A program made the translations under genes and the position numbers. A stretch of DNA of 36,691 nucleotides from Anaerolineae bacterium (GTDB lineage Bacteria > Chloroflexota > Anaerolineae > DTLA01): positions 1-36,691 of the forward strand of contig JARYMK010000008.1 in NCBI GenBank assembly GCA_029907165.1, read 5' to 3'. Positions within the stretch are counted from its first letter, which is position 1, and every line of letters starts with the position of its first letter. The notes beneath the pieces were generated by a model. It was given only the letters and a program-made list of their open reading frames with translations. It had not been told where the DNA came from and ran no database searches. Positions 25,018-32,438 of this stretch are shown in pieces.

Positions 25018-25055
25018 GGATTCCCAGGCGATTGACAATCAAGGAAGGACAGGGA

Positions 25056-26189
25056 ATGCGGGTTGCGCTGTTCACGGAGGTGTTCCTTCCGAAAGTTGAC
25101 GGAGTGGTAAATACGCTTTGCAGGGTGCTGGAGCACCTGCGGCGACGAGGGCACACGGGCCTGGTCTTCGCGCCCGACGGTGGACCTGGGTCATTCGCGG
25201 GGACCCGCGTCATCGGCCTTCCGAGCGTCGCAATCCCCATCTACCCAGAGTTGAAACTGGTCCCACCTTTGGTGGATGTTGAGAAGGAACTCCTAGAGTT
25301 TGACCCCGACGTAGTCCACATCATCAACCCCGTCTCGCTTGGACTGGCTGGTCTCCGAGCCGCGCGGTCTCTGGGCGTGCCGGTGGTGGCCTCCTATCAG
25401 ACCGATTTGCCTGGCTTCGCGGAGCGCTGGGGACTGGGCCTGTTGAGGGAGCCGCTGTGGGCCTACTTCCGATGGCTGCACAATCAGGCTGACCTCAATC
25501 TCTGTCCGTCGTGCGCTACCCAGCGGGAACTGCTGTCGCAGGGGTTTGAGCGTGTGCAGGTTTGGGGGCGGGGTGTGGATACTCACCGCTTCAATCCGGC
25601 GCACAGATCTGCCGAACGGCGCATTCTCCTCAGCGGCGGGCACCCAGAGGCTCCGCTTCTCATCTACGTTGGGAGACTCTCTCCGGAGAAGCGCGTGGAG
25701 TGGCTACTGCCAGTCCTGAAGGCCGTGCCGGAGGCGCGATTGGCGATCGTCGGCGACGGCCCATCACGCCCGATTCTGGAGCGGCTGTTCAAGGACACGA
25801 ACACGGTGTTCACCGGCCACCTGGGCGGCGACAATCTCGCCCAAGCCTACGCATCGGGAGACATCTTCGTGTTTCCCGCGGCCAATGAGACGTTCGGCAA
25901 CGTGGTGTTGGAAGCCATGGCATCCGGGCTTCCTGTGGTCGCGCCGCGGGCCGGAGAACCCTCGGATCTCATCACGCACGGAGAGAGGGGGCTACTTTTT
26001 GAGCCAGGGGACCAGGATGGTCTTGTGGATGCGGTGCGGCATTTGGTGCGAGACTTGGAGTACGCCCGCTCGCTAGGCGCTTCGGGACGCGCGTATGCGG
26101 AGACCCTGAATTGGGAATTGGTGCTGGACGGGCTGTTTGACAGTTATGCCCGGGTGGCTAGCCATCGGGTTCTTCGCGCCGCGGCATGA
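25056..26189 (+). CDS. GT4 glycosyltransferase, SqdX/MgtA-like
   Basis: 377 aa. ATG at 25056 is preceded by GGAAGGA. The opening [20 protein letters not shown] and the [16 protein letters not shown] segment are typical of SQDG synthase (SqdX) and GDP-mannose-dependent lipid mannosyltransferases. The C-terminal donor half has [24 protein letters not shown] and the E278-x7-E286 motif in [13 protein letters not shown]. These enzymes glycosylate diacylglycerol or glucuronosyl lipids at the inner membrane face. It is third in the operon behind the Pho-box-like promoter, so phosphorus-free glycolipid synthesis is a fitting but unproven role. No terminator is visible. Confidence 0.9.
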   Translation: MRVALFTEVFLPKVDGVVNTLCRVLEHLRRRGHTGLVFAPDGGPGSFAGTRVIGLPSVAIPIYPELKLVPPLVDVEKELLEFDPDVVHIINPVSLGLAGLRAARSLGVPVVASYQTDLPGFAERWGLGLLREPLWAYFRWLHNQADLNLCPSCATQRELLSQGFERVQVWGRGVDTHRFNPAHRSAERRILLSGGHPEAPLLIYVGRLSPEKRVEWLLPVLKAVPEARLAIVGDGPSRPILERLFKDTNTVFTGHLGGDNLAQAYASGDIFVFPAANETFGNVVLEAMASGLPVVAPRAGEPSDLITHGERGLLFEPGDQDGLVDAVRHLVRDLEYARSLGASGRAYAETLNWELVLDGLFDSYARVASHRVLRAAA

Positions 26190-26293
26190 CCTGCTTCCCC
26201 TCAGGCGAGAATCAGCGCCATCTGCGGCAAGTCGCCACACTCGGATGGAATTCGGCTTGCACTTCTGGTGGAGATAGGCTATACCACTACTTG

Positions 26294-26405
26294 ACCACAG
26301 GGAAGATCACCCGTTGTCACTGCGCGCGAAGCGGAGATCTCGGTTGACGAGATTCTTCGGCACTCCGCGCCTTCGCGATGACACGCCATCAAAACCCCTT
26401 GTGGT
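26294..26405. repeat. Dispersed palindromic repeat, copy 3
   Basis: It begins ACCACAGGG and ends CCTTGTGGT. Inside are CGTTGTCACTGCG and CGCGATGACACG with the core GAGATCTCGGTTGACGAGAT shared with copy 2. Apart from this copy, positions 26190-26472 hold nothing that I recognise except a GGCAAAAGGC-type string next to the phosphorylase start. Confidence 0.7.
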
Positions 26406-26472
26406 GAAGTGCTGGCACGTCACTGCCAGCGGCAAAAGGCCAAAGGCGAAAGGCTTCTTCCAGGAGGCGAAG

Positions 26473-27240
26473 ATGCGTCGGAAGCGGTACCCCATACTGG
26501 AGTTTGACCCCGCGCGCGAGGCGGTCATCCATCCGAGCCAGGTGGTGAAGCCTGCCGATGTGCCCGAGCGGTGCGTCGTGTGCTTCTTCCGCGAGGTGCT
26601 CCTCGGCCTGGAACAGGGCGGGCAAGCGCGCCGCGTCGCCTGCATGCGGAGCGAGATCGGCGAGATTCCCGTGTACGCTGTGGAGGTAAATGGCGTGCGC
26701 GTTGCCGCGTTCCAGCCCGGCGTCGGCGCGCCGCTGGCGGCGGCCTTGCTTGAGGAGGTCATCGCCATCGGATGCCGCAAGTTCATCGCGTGCGGCGGGG
26801 CGGGCGTGCTCCGGCGTGACATCGCCGTGGGCCACCTGGTTGTCCCCACGTCCGCCGTGCGGGATGAGGGGACGTCGTACCACTACCTGCCGCCCGGACG
26901 GGAGGTTGCCGCCAGCCCCGAAGCCGTCGCCGCCGTTGAGCGGGTGCTGCAACGGCGCGGAGTGCCCTACCTCACGGGCAAGACTTGGACGACGGACGCG
27001 CCCTACCGCGAGACGCCCGACAAGGTGCGCCTGCGCCGCGCCGAGGGATGCCTCACGGTGGAGATGGAAGCGGCGGCCTTCTTCGCCGTGGCGCAGTTTC
27101 GGGGCGTGCCCTTCGCGCAAATCCTGTATGGCGGCGACGACGTCAGCGGCCTTGAGTGGGACCCGCGGGGCTGGCACAAGCGGACCACGGTGCGCGAGAA
27201 CCTGTTCTGGCTTGCCGCCGAGGCGTGCGCGGAGATGTGA
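26473..27240 (+). CDS. Nucleoside phosphorylase (uridine phosphorylase-like)
   Basis: 255 aa, ATG with AGGAGG upstream. It belongs to the PNP/UDP family: the substrate segment GAPLAAALLEEVIAIGCRKFI, CGGAGVL, the insertion GTSYHYLP, and VEMEAAAFFAVAQ, whose ME contacts the ribose. These enzymes split nucleosides with phosphate to base and ribose-1-phosphate for salvage. GTSYHYLPPG is closest to the uridine phosphorylase type, but the specificity cannot be fixed. The gene is alone; a convergent zinc-ribbon gene ends 104 nt downstream. Confidence 0.87.
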   Translation: MRRKRYPILEFDPAREAVIHPSQVVKPADVPERCVVCFFREVLLGLEQGGQARRVACMRSEIGEIPVYAVEVNGVRVAAFQPGVGAPLAAALLEEVIAIGCRKFIACGGAGVLRRDIAVGHLVVPTSAVRDEGTSYHYLPPGREVAASPEAVAAVERVLQRRGVPYLTGKTWTTDAPYRETPDKVRLRRAEGCLTVEMEAAAFFAVAQFRGVPFAQILYGGDDVSGLEWDPRGWHKRTTVRENLFWLAAEACAEM

Positions 27241-27344
27241 GCACCTTGCCGTGGAGTTTCCCGGGACGTCAGCCGCGCAACGCGAAGTCGGTCTTGTGCA
27301 AGGCACTGCGCGGCCAGAGTCGGACGCCGCGGAATCGGTTCCTG

Positions 27345-28016
27345 TTAGATGAGCGACGAGCGTTTCGGCCTGGGTCGGGCGGGTTTGTCGCCCGTGAGGG
27401 ATGCCCCGCAGCGCGTGCAGAATCGCTTGCTCCAGGGGACTAGGTAGCCGCACTTGGGGCAGGTGATGGGCTGGTACTCGCCCAGGGGCGCGCCACACGC
27501 CGAGCACTTGGGCTGGCCGATGGGGTTGCCCACGCCGCAGTATGGGCACGCCACCTGCTTGAGTTCCTCGGGGATGCCCAGGCTTCCGCCCACAGACTGG
27601 CAGTACTGGTCAATGACCGCCCACACCTGGTCGCGCAGGCTGAGCCAATCCACGTTCCGCGCCACATTATCCAGTTCGTTCAGCAGGTACGAGGGGTTGA
27701 TGAGCGCCATGATGCCGGTGCGGGCCAGGTCGGCGGCGATGCCGATCCACTTCTGCCGCCCCATCGTAACGGTGATGCTGTCTGAGTCCTGCACGATGCC
27801 CACGGTGAGGGCCGTTGTGGGGTCTGAATGCTCCACCTGGCGGTTGGTGATTTGCACCAGGATGCGGGTTCCGTCGCCGGTCATCTGGGCACGCGAAGTA
27901 GGCGTGTTGAAATGGGCCACGAGGGCGCGCGCAAGGCCGTCGGCGGAAATCTTGCCCCAGTAGGTGCGCGTGTCGGGTTGCCTATCGCTTCCGAGCAGGG
28001 ACTGGACGTTTTCCAT
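27345..28016 (-). CDS. Zinc-ribbon protein with two C4 ribbons
   Basis: 223 aa. The N-terminal about 150 residues form an alpha/beta domain with no motif that I can name (FNTPTSRAQMTGDGTRILVQ). Two C-terminal zinc ribbons follow: C157, C160, C171, C174 and C186, C189, C200, C203. ATG at 28022 abuts the -10 box, so I choose the second ATG at 28016, which would be the first base of the transcript. The last residues are basic (KPARPRPKRS). Function unknown; the double-ribbon tail suggests an interaction or nucleic acid role. Confidence 0.8.
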   Translation of the reverse strand: MENVQSLLGSDRQPDTRTYWGKISADGLARALVAHFNTPTSRAQMTGDGTRILVQITNRQVEHSDPTTALTVGIVQDSDSITVTMGRQKWIGIAADLARTGIMALINPSYLLNELDNVARNVDWLSLRDQVWAVIDQYCQSVGGSLGIPEELKQVACPYCGVGNPIGQPKCSACGAPLGEYQPITCPKCGYLVPWSKRFCTRCGASLTGDKPARPRPKRSSLI

Positions 28017-28022
28017 GCTCAT

Positions 28023-28050
28023 AGTATAGCATGAATCGGAGCGGCGTCAA
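28023..28050 (-). promoter_or_regulatory. Promoter giving a probable leaderless transcript
   Basis: On the minus strand TTGACG (28050-28045), a 16-nt spacer and TATACT (28028-28023). Transcription should begin about 7 nt downstream, at or next to the ATG at 28016, leaving no room for a ribosome site. Confidence 0.65.
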
Positions 28051-28078
28051 CAACCCGACTCCCTCGCTCTCGTCGGAT

Positions 28079-28107
28079 TTGGAGTTTCGGCGCTTTGGGT
28101 GTATCAT
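28079..28107 (+). promoter_or_regulatory. Promoter of degV
   Basis: TTGGAG (28079-28084), a 17-nt spacer and TATCAT (28102-28107). It is divergent from the zinc-ribbon promoter. The start near 28114 gives a leader of about 117 nt. Confidence 0.55.
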
Positions 28108-28149
28108 GGGATTACAGCGGCAGAGACTTGACCTTACCAGCAGTTGACG

Positions 28150-28182
28150 CCCATCCGGCAGCAAACCGGATGGGTTTTGATT
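28150..28182 (+). terminator. Terminator-like hairpin in the degV leader
   Basis: CCCATCCGG (28150-28158) and CCGGATGGG (28166-28174) form a perfect 9-bp stem followed by TTTTGATT, before the GTG at 28231. Competing pairs exist: GCAGCA (28158-28163) with TGCTGC (28201-28206), and GGTTTTG (28173-28179) with CAAAACC (28206-28212). This suggests an attenuator. No known riboswitch class is recognised. Confidence 0.55.
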
Positions 28183-28230
28183 GCCCCCGTGCGAATCCCC
28201 TGCTGCAAAACCGATCAAGGAGATTTTCCT

Positions 28231-29094
28231 GTGCAAATTGTAACCGACCGCGGGATGGACCTCTCGCCCGAGCAAATGAAGGGTTTGGACATCCACTTCG
28301 TACCGCTGACCTTCACGCTGGGCGGTAAATCGTATCGTTCGGGCGAGGACATCCAGCCTGACGAGTTCTACACGTTGCTGGAGGCCGACGGCGGCTTTCC
28401 AACCACCTCGCAGCCTTCGCCTGGGGTCTTCGCCGAGTTGTACCAAAGGCTGGCGAAGTCGGACCCCGACATCCTGTCCGTTCACATCTCGTCGGGACTG
28501 AGCGGGACGGTGAACGCCGCGCGGCTGGGCGCGCAGATGGTGCCCGAGGCCAACGTTACCGTCGTGGACAGCAAGACGCTTTCGGGCGCGCTGGGGTGGC
28601 AGGTGGAGGCGGCTGCGAAGGCCGTGAAGGCCGGGTGGGCCAAGGAGCGAATTCTGGCGATGGTGGAACGCGTGCGCGCGGCCACGGATACGCTGTACAC
28701 GCTGGCGACGCTGCGCTACCTGATCCACGGCGGGCGCATCAGCCACCTGAAGGGCCTGCTGGGTTCGGTGCTCAACATCAAGCCGCTGATCGGCGTGGAG
28801 AAGGAGCAGGGGATATACACCCAGCGTGGCTCTGCCCGCACGCTCCGCGGCGCGATCTCGCGGCTTGCGGACCTGGTGGCCGAGCAACACGCCCCCGGCA
28901 CGGCGCTGCGCGTGCAGGTGCTGCACGGCGCGAACCCGGAGGGCGCGGCCCTCTTGCGGGAGCGGCTGGAATCGCTGTTCGCCTGCGAGTGGCTGCCGAC
29001 AGGCCCTATCGCGCCGGTGCTTGGCGCGCACACGGGCCCCGGACTGGTGGGTGTCGTGTTTGCGCCCGTGGCTGCGTTGCCCGACGGGTTCTAG
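28231..29094 (+). CDS. DegV family fatty-acid-binding protein
   Basis: 287 aa from GTG 28231, with AAGGAG 8 nt upstream. The family marks are QIVTDRGMDLSPEQ at the start, TTSQPSPGVF near 66, the SSGLSGT loop near 91-97, and the LRYLIHGGRISHLKGLLGS segment near 165. DegV (FakB) proteins bind fatty acids and present them to the FakA kinase for phosphorylation. No FakA is in the window. The leader contains a terminator-like hairpin. Confidence 0.92.
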   Translation: MQIVTDRGMDLSPEQMKGLDIHFVPLTFTLGGKSYRSGEDIQPDEFYTLLEADGGFPTTSQPSPGVFAELYQRLAKSDPDILSVHISSGLSGTVNAARLGAQMVPEANVTVVDSKTLSGALGWQVEAAAKAVKAGWAKERILAMVERVRAATDTLYTLATLRYLIHGGRISHLKGLLGSVLNIKPLIGVEKEQGIYTQRGSARTLRGAISRLADLVAEQHAPGTALRVQVLHGANPEGAALLRERLESLFACEWLPTGPIAPVLGAHTGPGLVGVVFAPVAALPDGF

Positions 29095-29100
29095 TGGTTG

Positions 29101-29217
29101 GCCACAGAGAAAACTATCTGTTGTCATTGCGAGCGAAGTGAAGCAATCTCGCGCTCCAGGGATTGCTTCGGGCTCTGTGCGCCCTCGCAATGACGCGCCA
29201 CAAAGAATCTCTGTGGT
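29101..29217. repeat. Dispersed palindromic repeat, copy 4 (best preserved)
   Basis: The outer ends are GCCACAGAGA and TCTCTGTGGT. The inner palindrome is GTCATTGCGAG (29123-29133) with CTCGCAATGAC (29184-29194), carrying GAAGCAATCTC and GATTGCTTCGGG. It lies between degV and the L25 promoter. Confidence 0.75.
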
Positions 29218-29248
29218 AGAGTGCGTGTGAGGCGGTCGCGAACGATTT

Positions 29249-29277
29249 TTGACGCCTCGCGCCTTTGCGCATATAAT
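29249..29277 (+). promoter_or_regulatory. Strong promoter of the L25 gene
   Basis: TTGACG (29249-29254), a 17-nt spacer and a perfect TATAAT (29272-29277). The ATG at 29313 is 36 nt downstream, with GGAAGGAG between. Confidence 0.85.
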
Positions 29278-29312
29278 GCGCTTCTGCAATTTGGGAAGGA
29301 GTGTTGGCATAT

Positions 29313-29966
29313 ATGGATCAACTCATATTGGACGCAGAACCCCGAACCATCAAGGGGAAGCAGGTGAATCAACTGCGCCGCCAGGGGCTGGTGCCGGCGG
29401 TCGTGTACGGCAAGGCCACCGCGCCGATTCCCGTTCAGATTCCGCGCCGCCCACTGGAAGCGGCCCTGAGCAAGGCGGGCGAATCCACCCTGATCTCCCT
29501 GCGCATCGCGGGCCGGGGCGAGCCGCTCACCGTGCTGGTGCGCGACCAGCAGCGAAACTTCCTGACCCAGGCCATAACTCATGTGGACTTCTACGCCGTC
29601 GTGATGACGGAAACCATCCGCGTCCACATCCCCCTGGTGCTGGAAGACGAGCCGCCCGCGCTCCAGAAGTTCCAAGGCGTTCTCCTTCAGCAGAAGGAGG
29701 AGGTGGAAGTGGAGTGCCTGCCCAAGGACCTGGTGCCCCACATCGCGGTGGACGTGAGCACGCTCCAGACGTTTGACGACGCCATCTACGTGAAGGACCT
29801 GGTGCTGCCTGCGGGTATTCAGGTGCTGGACGATCCGGAGGACCTGGTGGCGACCGTCAGCCCGGTGGCCGAGGAAGCGGTGGAAGCCGAGGCCGCGCCG
29901 GTGGAGCCTGGCGAGGTGGAAGTCATCAAGAAGGGCAAGAAGGAAGAGGAAGCGGCCGAGGAATAA
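29313..29966 (+). CDS. rplY: Ribosomal protein L25, Ctc/TL5 form
   Basis: 217 aa. The N-terminal 5S-rRNA-binding L25 domain (1-90, with RRQGLVPAVVYGK) is followed by the TL5/Ctc C-terminal beta domain (about 95-185, with MTETIRVHIPLVLEDEPPA) and an acidic/lysine tail. It binds 5S rRNA in the large subunit. I use ATG 29313, with GGAAGGAG 12 nt upstream. It is a single-gene unit between a strong promoter and a strong terminator. Confidence 0.95.
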   Translation: MDQLILDAEPRTIKGKQVNQLRRQGLVPAVVYGKATAPIPVQIPRRPLEAALSKAGESTLISLRIAGRGEPLTVLVRDQQRNFLTQAITHVDFYAVVMTETIRVHIPLVLEDEPPALQKFQGVLLQQKEEVEVECLPKDLVPHIAVDVSTLQTFDDAIYVKDLVLPAGIQVLDDPEDLVATVSPVAEEAVEAEAAPVEPGEVEVIKKGKKEEEAAEE

Positions 29967-29990
29967 TCCTCTGCCAGCGCCATGCCTACG

Positions 29991-30018
29991 AAAAGCGGCG
30001 GGAGAACCCGCCGCTTTT
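29991..30018 (+). terminator. Intrinsic terminator of the L25 gene
   Basis: AAAAGCGGCGGG (29991-30002) and CCCGCCGCTTTT (30007-30018) form a 12-bp stem with a 4-nt loop and U-rich 3' end. It has A/T runs on both sides and could work in both directions. Confidence 0.9.
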
Positions 30019-30089
30019 GCTTTGCCGCGCATGAGCACTGGGCCAAACTGCTCTTGCCCGCATGTCATTCTGAGGAGCACGAGGAATTC

Positions 30090-30229
30090 GCACCGCCGAG
30101 AACACAGAGAACGCAGAGATTCCTACGATTTCTCAGCGGTCTCTGCGCCCCTGCGGTGAACCTAGCAAGTCTCGTAGCGCGGCTTCCCATAGCCCGCCTT
30201 TGGCGGTCTCCGCGTGCTCTGCGGTGAGT
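30090..30229. repeat. Dispersed CACCGCAGAGA repeat, copy 2 (paired arms)
   Basis: GCACCGCCGAGAACACAGAG and the following AACGCAGAGA face TCTCTGCGCCCCTGCGGTG (30140-30158), and a further arm TCTCCGCGTGCTCTGCGGTG lies at 30207-30226. It is non-coding and fills the gap between L25 and the secreted-protein gene. Nothing else is seen in 30019-30254. Confidence 0.55.
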
Positions 30230-30254
30230 CTAATCCTGTGTCCTTTGCCCAGGG

Positions 30255-31517
30255 TCAGTTGAGAATAATCAGCGCCGGGGGCGGGCTGAAGTAGCGCCCG
30301 TTGGAGATGGGCTCCAGCCCGAACAGTTGGCGAGGCGTCAGCGGGTTGTAGTCATAGCGCGTTACGCTGACGTAGTCGTTCGGCGGGAAGATCTTGATGG
30401 CAGGGTAAGCGCCGCCTCCCTTGCCGAAGAACGGGTACGCCCGGGGGTCGGATATCCCGCGGTACTTGGCTAGTTTGATCTCCTGGCTGTTATCGGATGG
30501 GCTGAAGCCGTCGGCGTCAAAGACGAGCGTGATGCCGGGGGGAATCACGATGTCGGCCTTGTCCACGATCATGGTGCGTGTGTCGGAGGGCACGTTGAGA
30601 TCCTCAAACTGGTGCAGGCCCACGATAACCTCGCGGCGGATGCCTTTCTCCTGCATGAACTGGTGGATGCGTTGGAGTGCAGCGTTGACATCGGCAGCGT
30701 CAATGCGTCCAGGCAGCGGCCTACCAGGGATGGTTACCTCGCCCGACTCGTACTGCTCCGGATAGACGTGGAATTCGGGGTCAAAGAAGAAGTGGACGTT
30801 GTCGTACTTCTCCAGGTAGGGGAGCATGGCCTCGGCCTGGCTCAACACCGACGATAGGCCCAACTGGTTGTCCAAGAACACGAGCACGCCCTTCTCGGCG
30901 GCGGGCTTTACATAATCTTCCTCAAACAAGCCCCCTCCGACGGCGTCCAGGTATTCCTGCACGCTGATGAGATAGGTGCCCCCGCCATTTTCCTTGGTAC
31001 CCGACGCCAGTTGGAAGATGATGTCCATGGCAGGAATCACGCCCAGGTCGCCGTTGGCGGCGTCCACCTCGGCGCAGTAGGAGATGACCTCGGTGTAGAA
31101 GTGGTCAAAGTTGTCGTAGTAGCCCAGCCTGCCCAGGATGGCGACCTTGTCCATACGCTCGTGGGGCGAGAAGGCGCGGCCGTAGAAGGCGACGATGGTA
31201 TGGGTGTCCAGCATGGAGACGCGCACGCCCGGCGGCACCTGCGTTGGCGTTGGGGTGGGCGTGGGCGTGGCTGTGGGCGTTGGGGTGCGCGTCGGGGTGG
31301 CCGTGGCCGTGGGCGTCGGCGTCATGGTCGGTGTGGGCGTTGGGGTGGGCGTAGGCGTGGCGGTCGGCGTTGGGGTTGGGGTGGGCGGGTGGGGCGAGCC
31401 GGGCGACGCGAAGGGCCGCTGAAGCGCCAGAAGTGTGATGCATACGGCTGCCGCTGCAAGCAGCAGTGAGGCGAGCAGATTGGTGCGATTCGCGTAGGTC
31501 GTGTTGGCCGGTTCCAC
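30255..31517 (-). CDS. Membrane-anchored extracellular protein with a long TP linker
   Basis: 420 aa from GTG 31517 (GAGG about 9 nt upstream); GTG 31538 would add 7 residues. An N-terminal hydrophobic segment (about 14-34, [20 protein letters not shown]) is followed by a 50-residue Thr-Pro linker (about 45-93) and a globular domain. That domain begins [19 protein letters not shown] and includes [24 protein letters not shown] and other acidic stretches that suggest a TIM-barrel, glycosidase-like shape. I do not recognise the family and assign no activity. It is probably displayed on the cell surface. Confidence 0.78.
   Translation of the reverse strand: MEPANTTYANRTNLLASLLLAAAAVCITLLALQRPFASPGSPHPPTPTPTPTATPTPTPTPTPTMTPTPTATATPTRTPTPTATPTPTPTPTQVPPGVRVSMLDTHTIVAFYGRAFSPHERMDKVAILGRLGYYDNFDHFYTEVISYCAEVDAANGDLGVIPAMDIIFQLASGTKENGGGTYLISVQEYLDAVGGGLFEEDYVKPAAEKGVLVFLDNQLGLSSVLSQAEAMLPYLEKYDNVHFFFDPEFHVYPEQYESGEVTIPGRPLPGRIDAADVNAALQRIHQFMQEKGIRREVIVGLHQFEDLNVPSDTRTMIVDKADIVIPPGITLVFDADGFSPSDNSQEIKLAKYRGISDPRAYPFFGKGGGAYPAIKIFPPNDYVSVTRYDYNPLTPRQLFGLEPISNGRYFSPPPALIILN
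31240..31392. repeat. GTGGGC/GTTGGG hexameric tract encoding the TP linker
   Basis: The plus strand is a long run of degenerate GTGGGCGTTGGG units, which encode Thr-Pro alternation on the minus strand. Such tracts change length by slippage and are also G-rich on one strand. Confidence 0.75.
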
Positions 31518-31659
31518 GTCGTGAATCCTCGTGTGCACAGGTGCGGTGCGTGATGATGAGCGCGATGCGCGTGCCCTTGCTGAAAACGCAAGCGAGGCAT
31601 TGAGAGGTGCGGCGTGCGCAAGACTCTACCGTATTCTACACCAGCAGGGTCTCACATGC

Positions 31660-31695
31660 AAAAGAAAAGGCGGCGAGAGCCGCTCTCTCGCCGCC
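31660..31695 (-). terminator. Terminator of the EF-hand-repeat gene
   Basis: On the minus strand GGCGGCGAGAG (31695-31685) pairs with CTCTCGCCGCC (31679-31669), followed by TTTTCTTTT. Confidence 0.88.
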
Positions 31696-31721
31696 TGGGC
31701 GGTATTCAGTTGTGAGGGATT

Positions 31722-32159
31722 TTACTGCTGCAACAGGTCGCAGATGCCGTCGCCGTTGGCGTCCACGAATTTCGCGCCGCGCATCCCGTGGCCGCGCCGG
31801 GCCATGCCCGCGCCCTGGCCATTGGAGCCGCTGCGAGCCGCGCGCCCGTAGCCCATGCCACCCTGGCCCGCGTTGTCGCAAACCCCATCGCCGTCGGCGT
31901 CCACGAAGCGGTCGTTCACGCCGTCGCCGTTCTCATCCACGAAGCCCCACGCGTGGCCATTGCCCTGGCCGGCGTTGTCGCAAACGCCGTCGCCGTTGGC
32001 ATCCACAAACCCGTAGGCATGGCCATTGCCGTTGCCCGAGAAGTCGCGGACGCCGTCGCGGGTCCCCGCGGGCCCCTGGGCGAAGGCCGCCGTCGCGATG
32101 ACCATCGCCAGCGCGAGCGCCAGCACAACCGCTACACCGATCACTACTGTCCGTTTCAT
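31722..32159 (-). CDS. Small secreted protein with four EF-hand-like calcium loops
   Basis: 145 aa. ATG at 32159 has AGGAGG upstream and a clear signal peptide (MKRTVVIGVAVVLALALAMV, cut near AFA-QG). The mature part has four loops of the type FVDxNGDGxxD: D53-D61, D75-D83, D87-D95 and D133-D141. Three of them carry Cys before the last Asp. They match the calcium-binding loop of dockerin or thrombospondin type 3 repeats. Gly/Asn-rich spacers lie between. It is transcribed from a repeat-containing promoter (32231-32284) and ends at a strong terminator, so it is a single-gene unit. No enzymatic domain. Confidence 0.87.
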   Translation of the reverse strand: MKRTVVIGVAVVLALALAMVIATAAFAQGPAGTRDGVRDFSGNGNGHAYGFVDANGDGVCDNAGQGNGHAWGFVDENGDGVNDRFVDADGDGVCDNAGQGGMGYGRAARSGSNGQGAGMARRGHGMRGAKFVDANGDGICDLLQQ

Positions 32160-32230
32160 GTTGGAATCCTCCTGTTTGAGTGTTCTGTCCGATTGGGGAA
32201 GGTGCCTGTTTCTCTCACCGTTCCGCCGAC

Positions 32231-32284
32231 AGGATACCACAGGAGTGTGAAGGGATTATGAAGTGGGGCTGAAGGTCTGATGAA
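32231..32284 (-). promoter_or_regulatory. 11-bp-repeat (Pho-box-like) promoter of the EF-hand-repeat gene
   Basis: On the minus strand TTCATC (from 32284), TTCAGC (32273), TTCATA (32262) and TTCACA (32251) stand exactly 11 bp apart. The last ends 9 bp before TATCCT (32236-32231). There is no usual -35. The layout equals that at 22281-22333. Confidence 0.6.
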
Positions 32285-32304
32285 GATTTTGGGGAACAAA
32301 AAGG

Positions 32305-32378
32305 TGAGCCGTGCGCGACTCGAACGCGCGACACCCTGCTTAAAAGGCAGGTGCTCTGCCATGCTGAGCTAACGGCCC
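32305..32378 (-). tRNA. tRNA-Lys (anticodon TTT)
   Basis: The minus strand folds as a cloverleaf: acceptor GGGCCGT with ACGGCTC, D-arm GCTC/GAGC, anticodon stem CCTGC/GCAGG with loop CTTTTAA (anticodon TTT at 32344-32342), and T-arm with GTTCGAGTC. The discriminator is A; the final CCA is not encoded. A T-run (TTTTTG) follows directly as terminator. Confidence 0.97.
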
Positions 32379-32386
32379 ACACCTGC

Positions 32387-32415
32387 AGTATACCACAGCA
32401 GGGCAGGAGCGTCAA
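32387..32415 (-). promoter_or_regulatory. Promoter of tRNA-Lys
   Basis: On the minus strand TTGACG (32415-32410), a 17-nt spacer and TATACT (32392-32387), directly upstream of the tRNA 5' end. Confidence 0.8.
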
Positions 32416-32438
32416 AAGCGGCGGGGCCAAACGGCGCG

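Noticed and set aside
27241-27344. Terminator between convergent phosphorylase and zinc-ribbon genes
   Set aside because: I find GC-rich partial palindromes but no stem with a T-run in either direction.
31240-31392. CRISPR-like or regulatory tandem array
   Set aside because: The short hexameric units encode a Thr-Pro linker in frame; there are no spacers.
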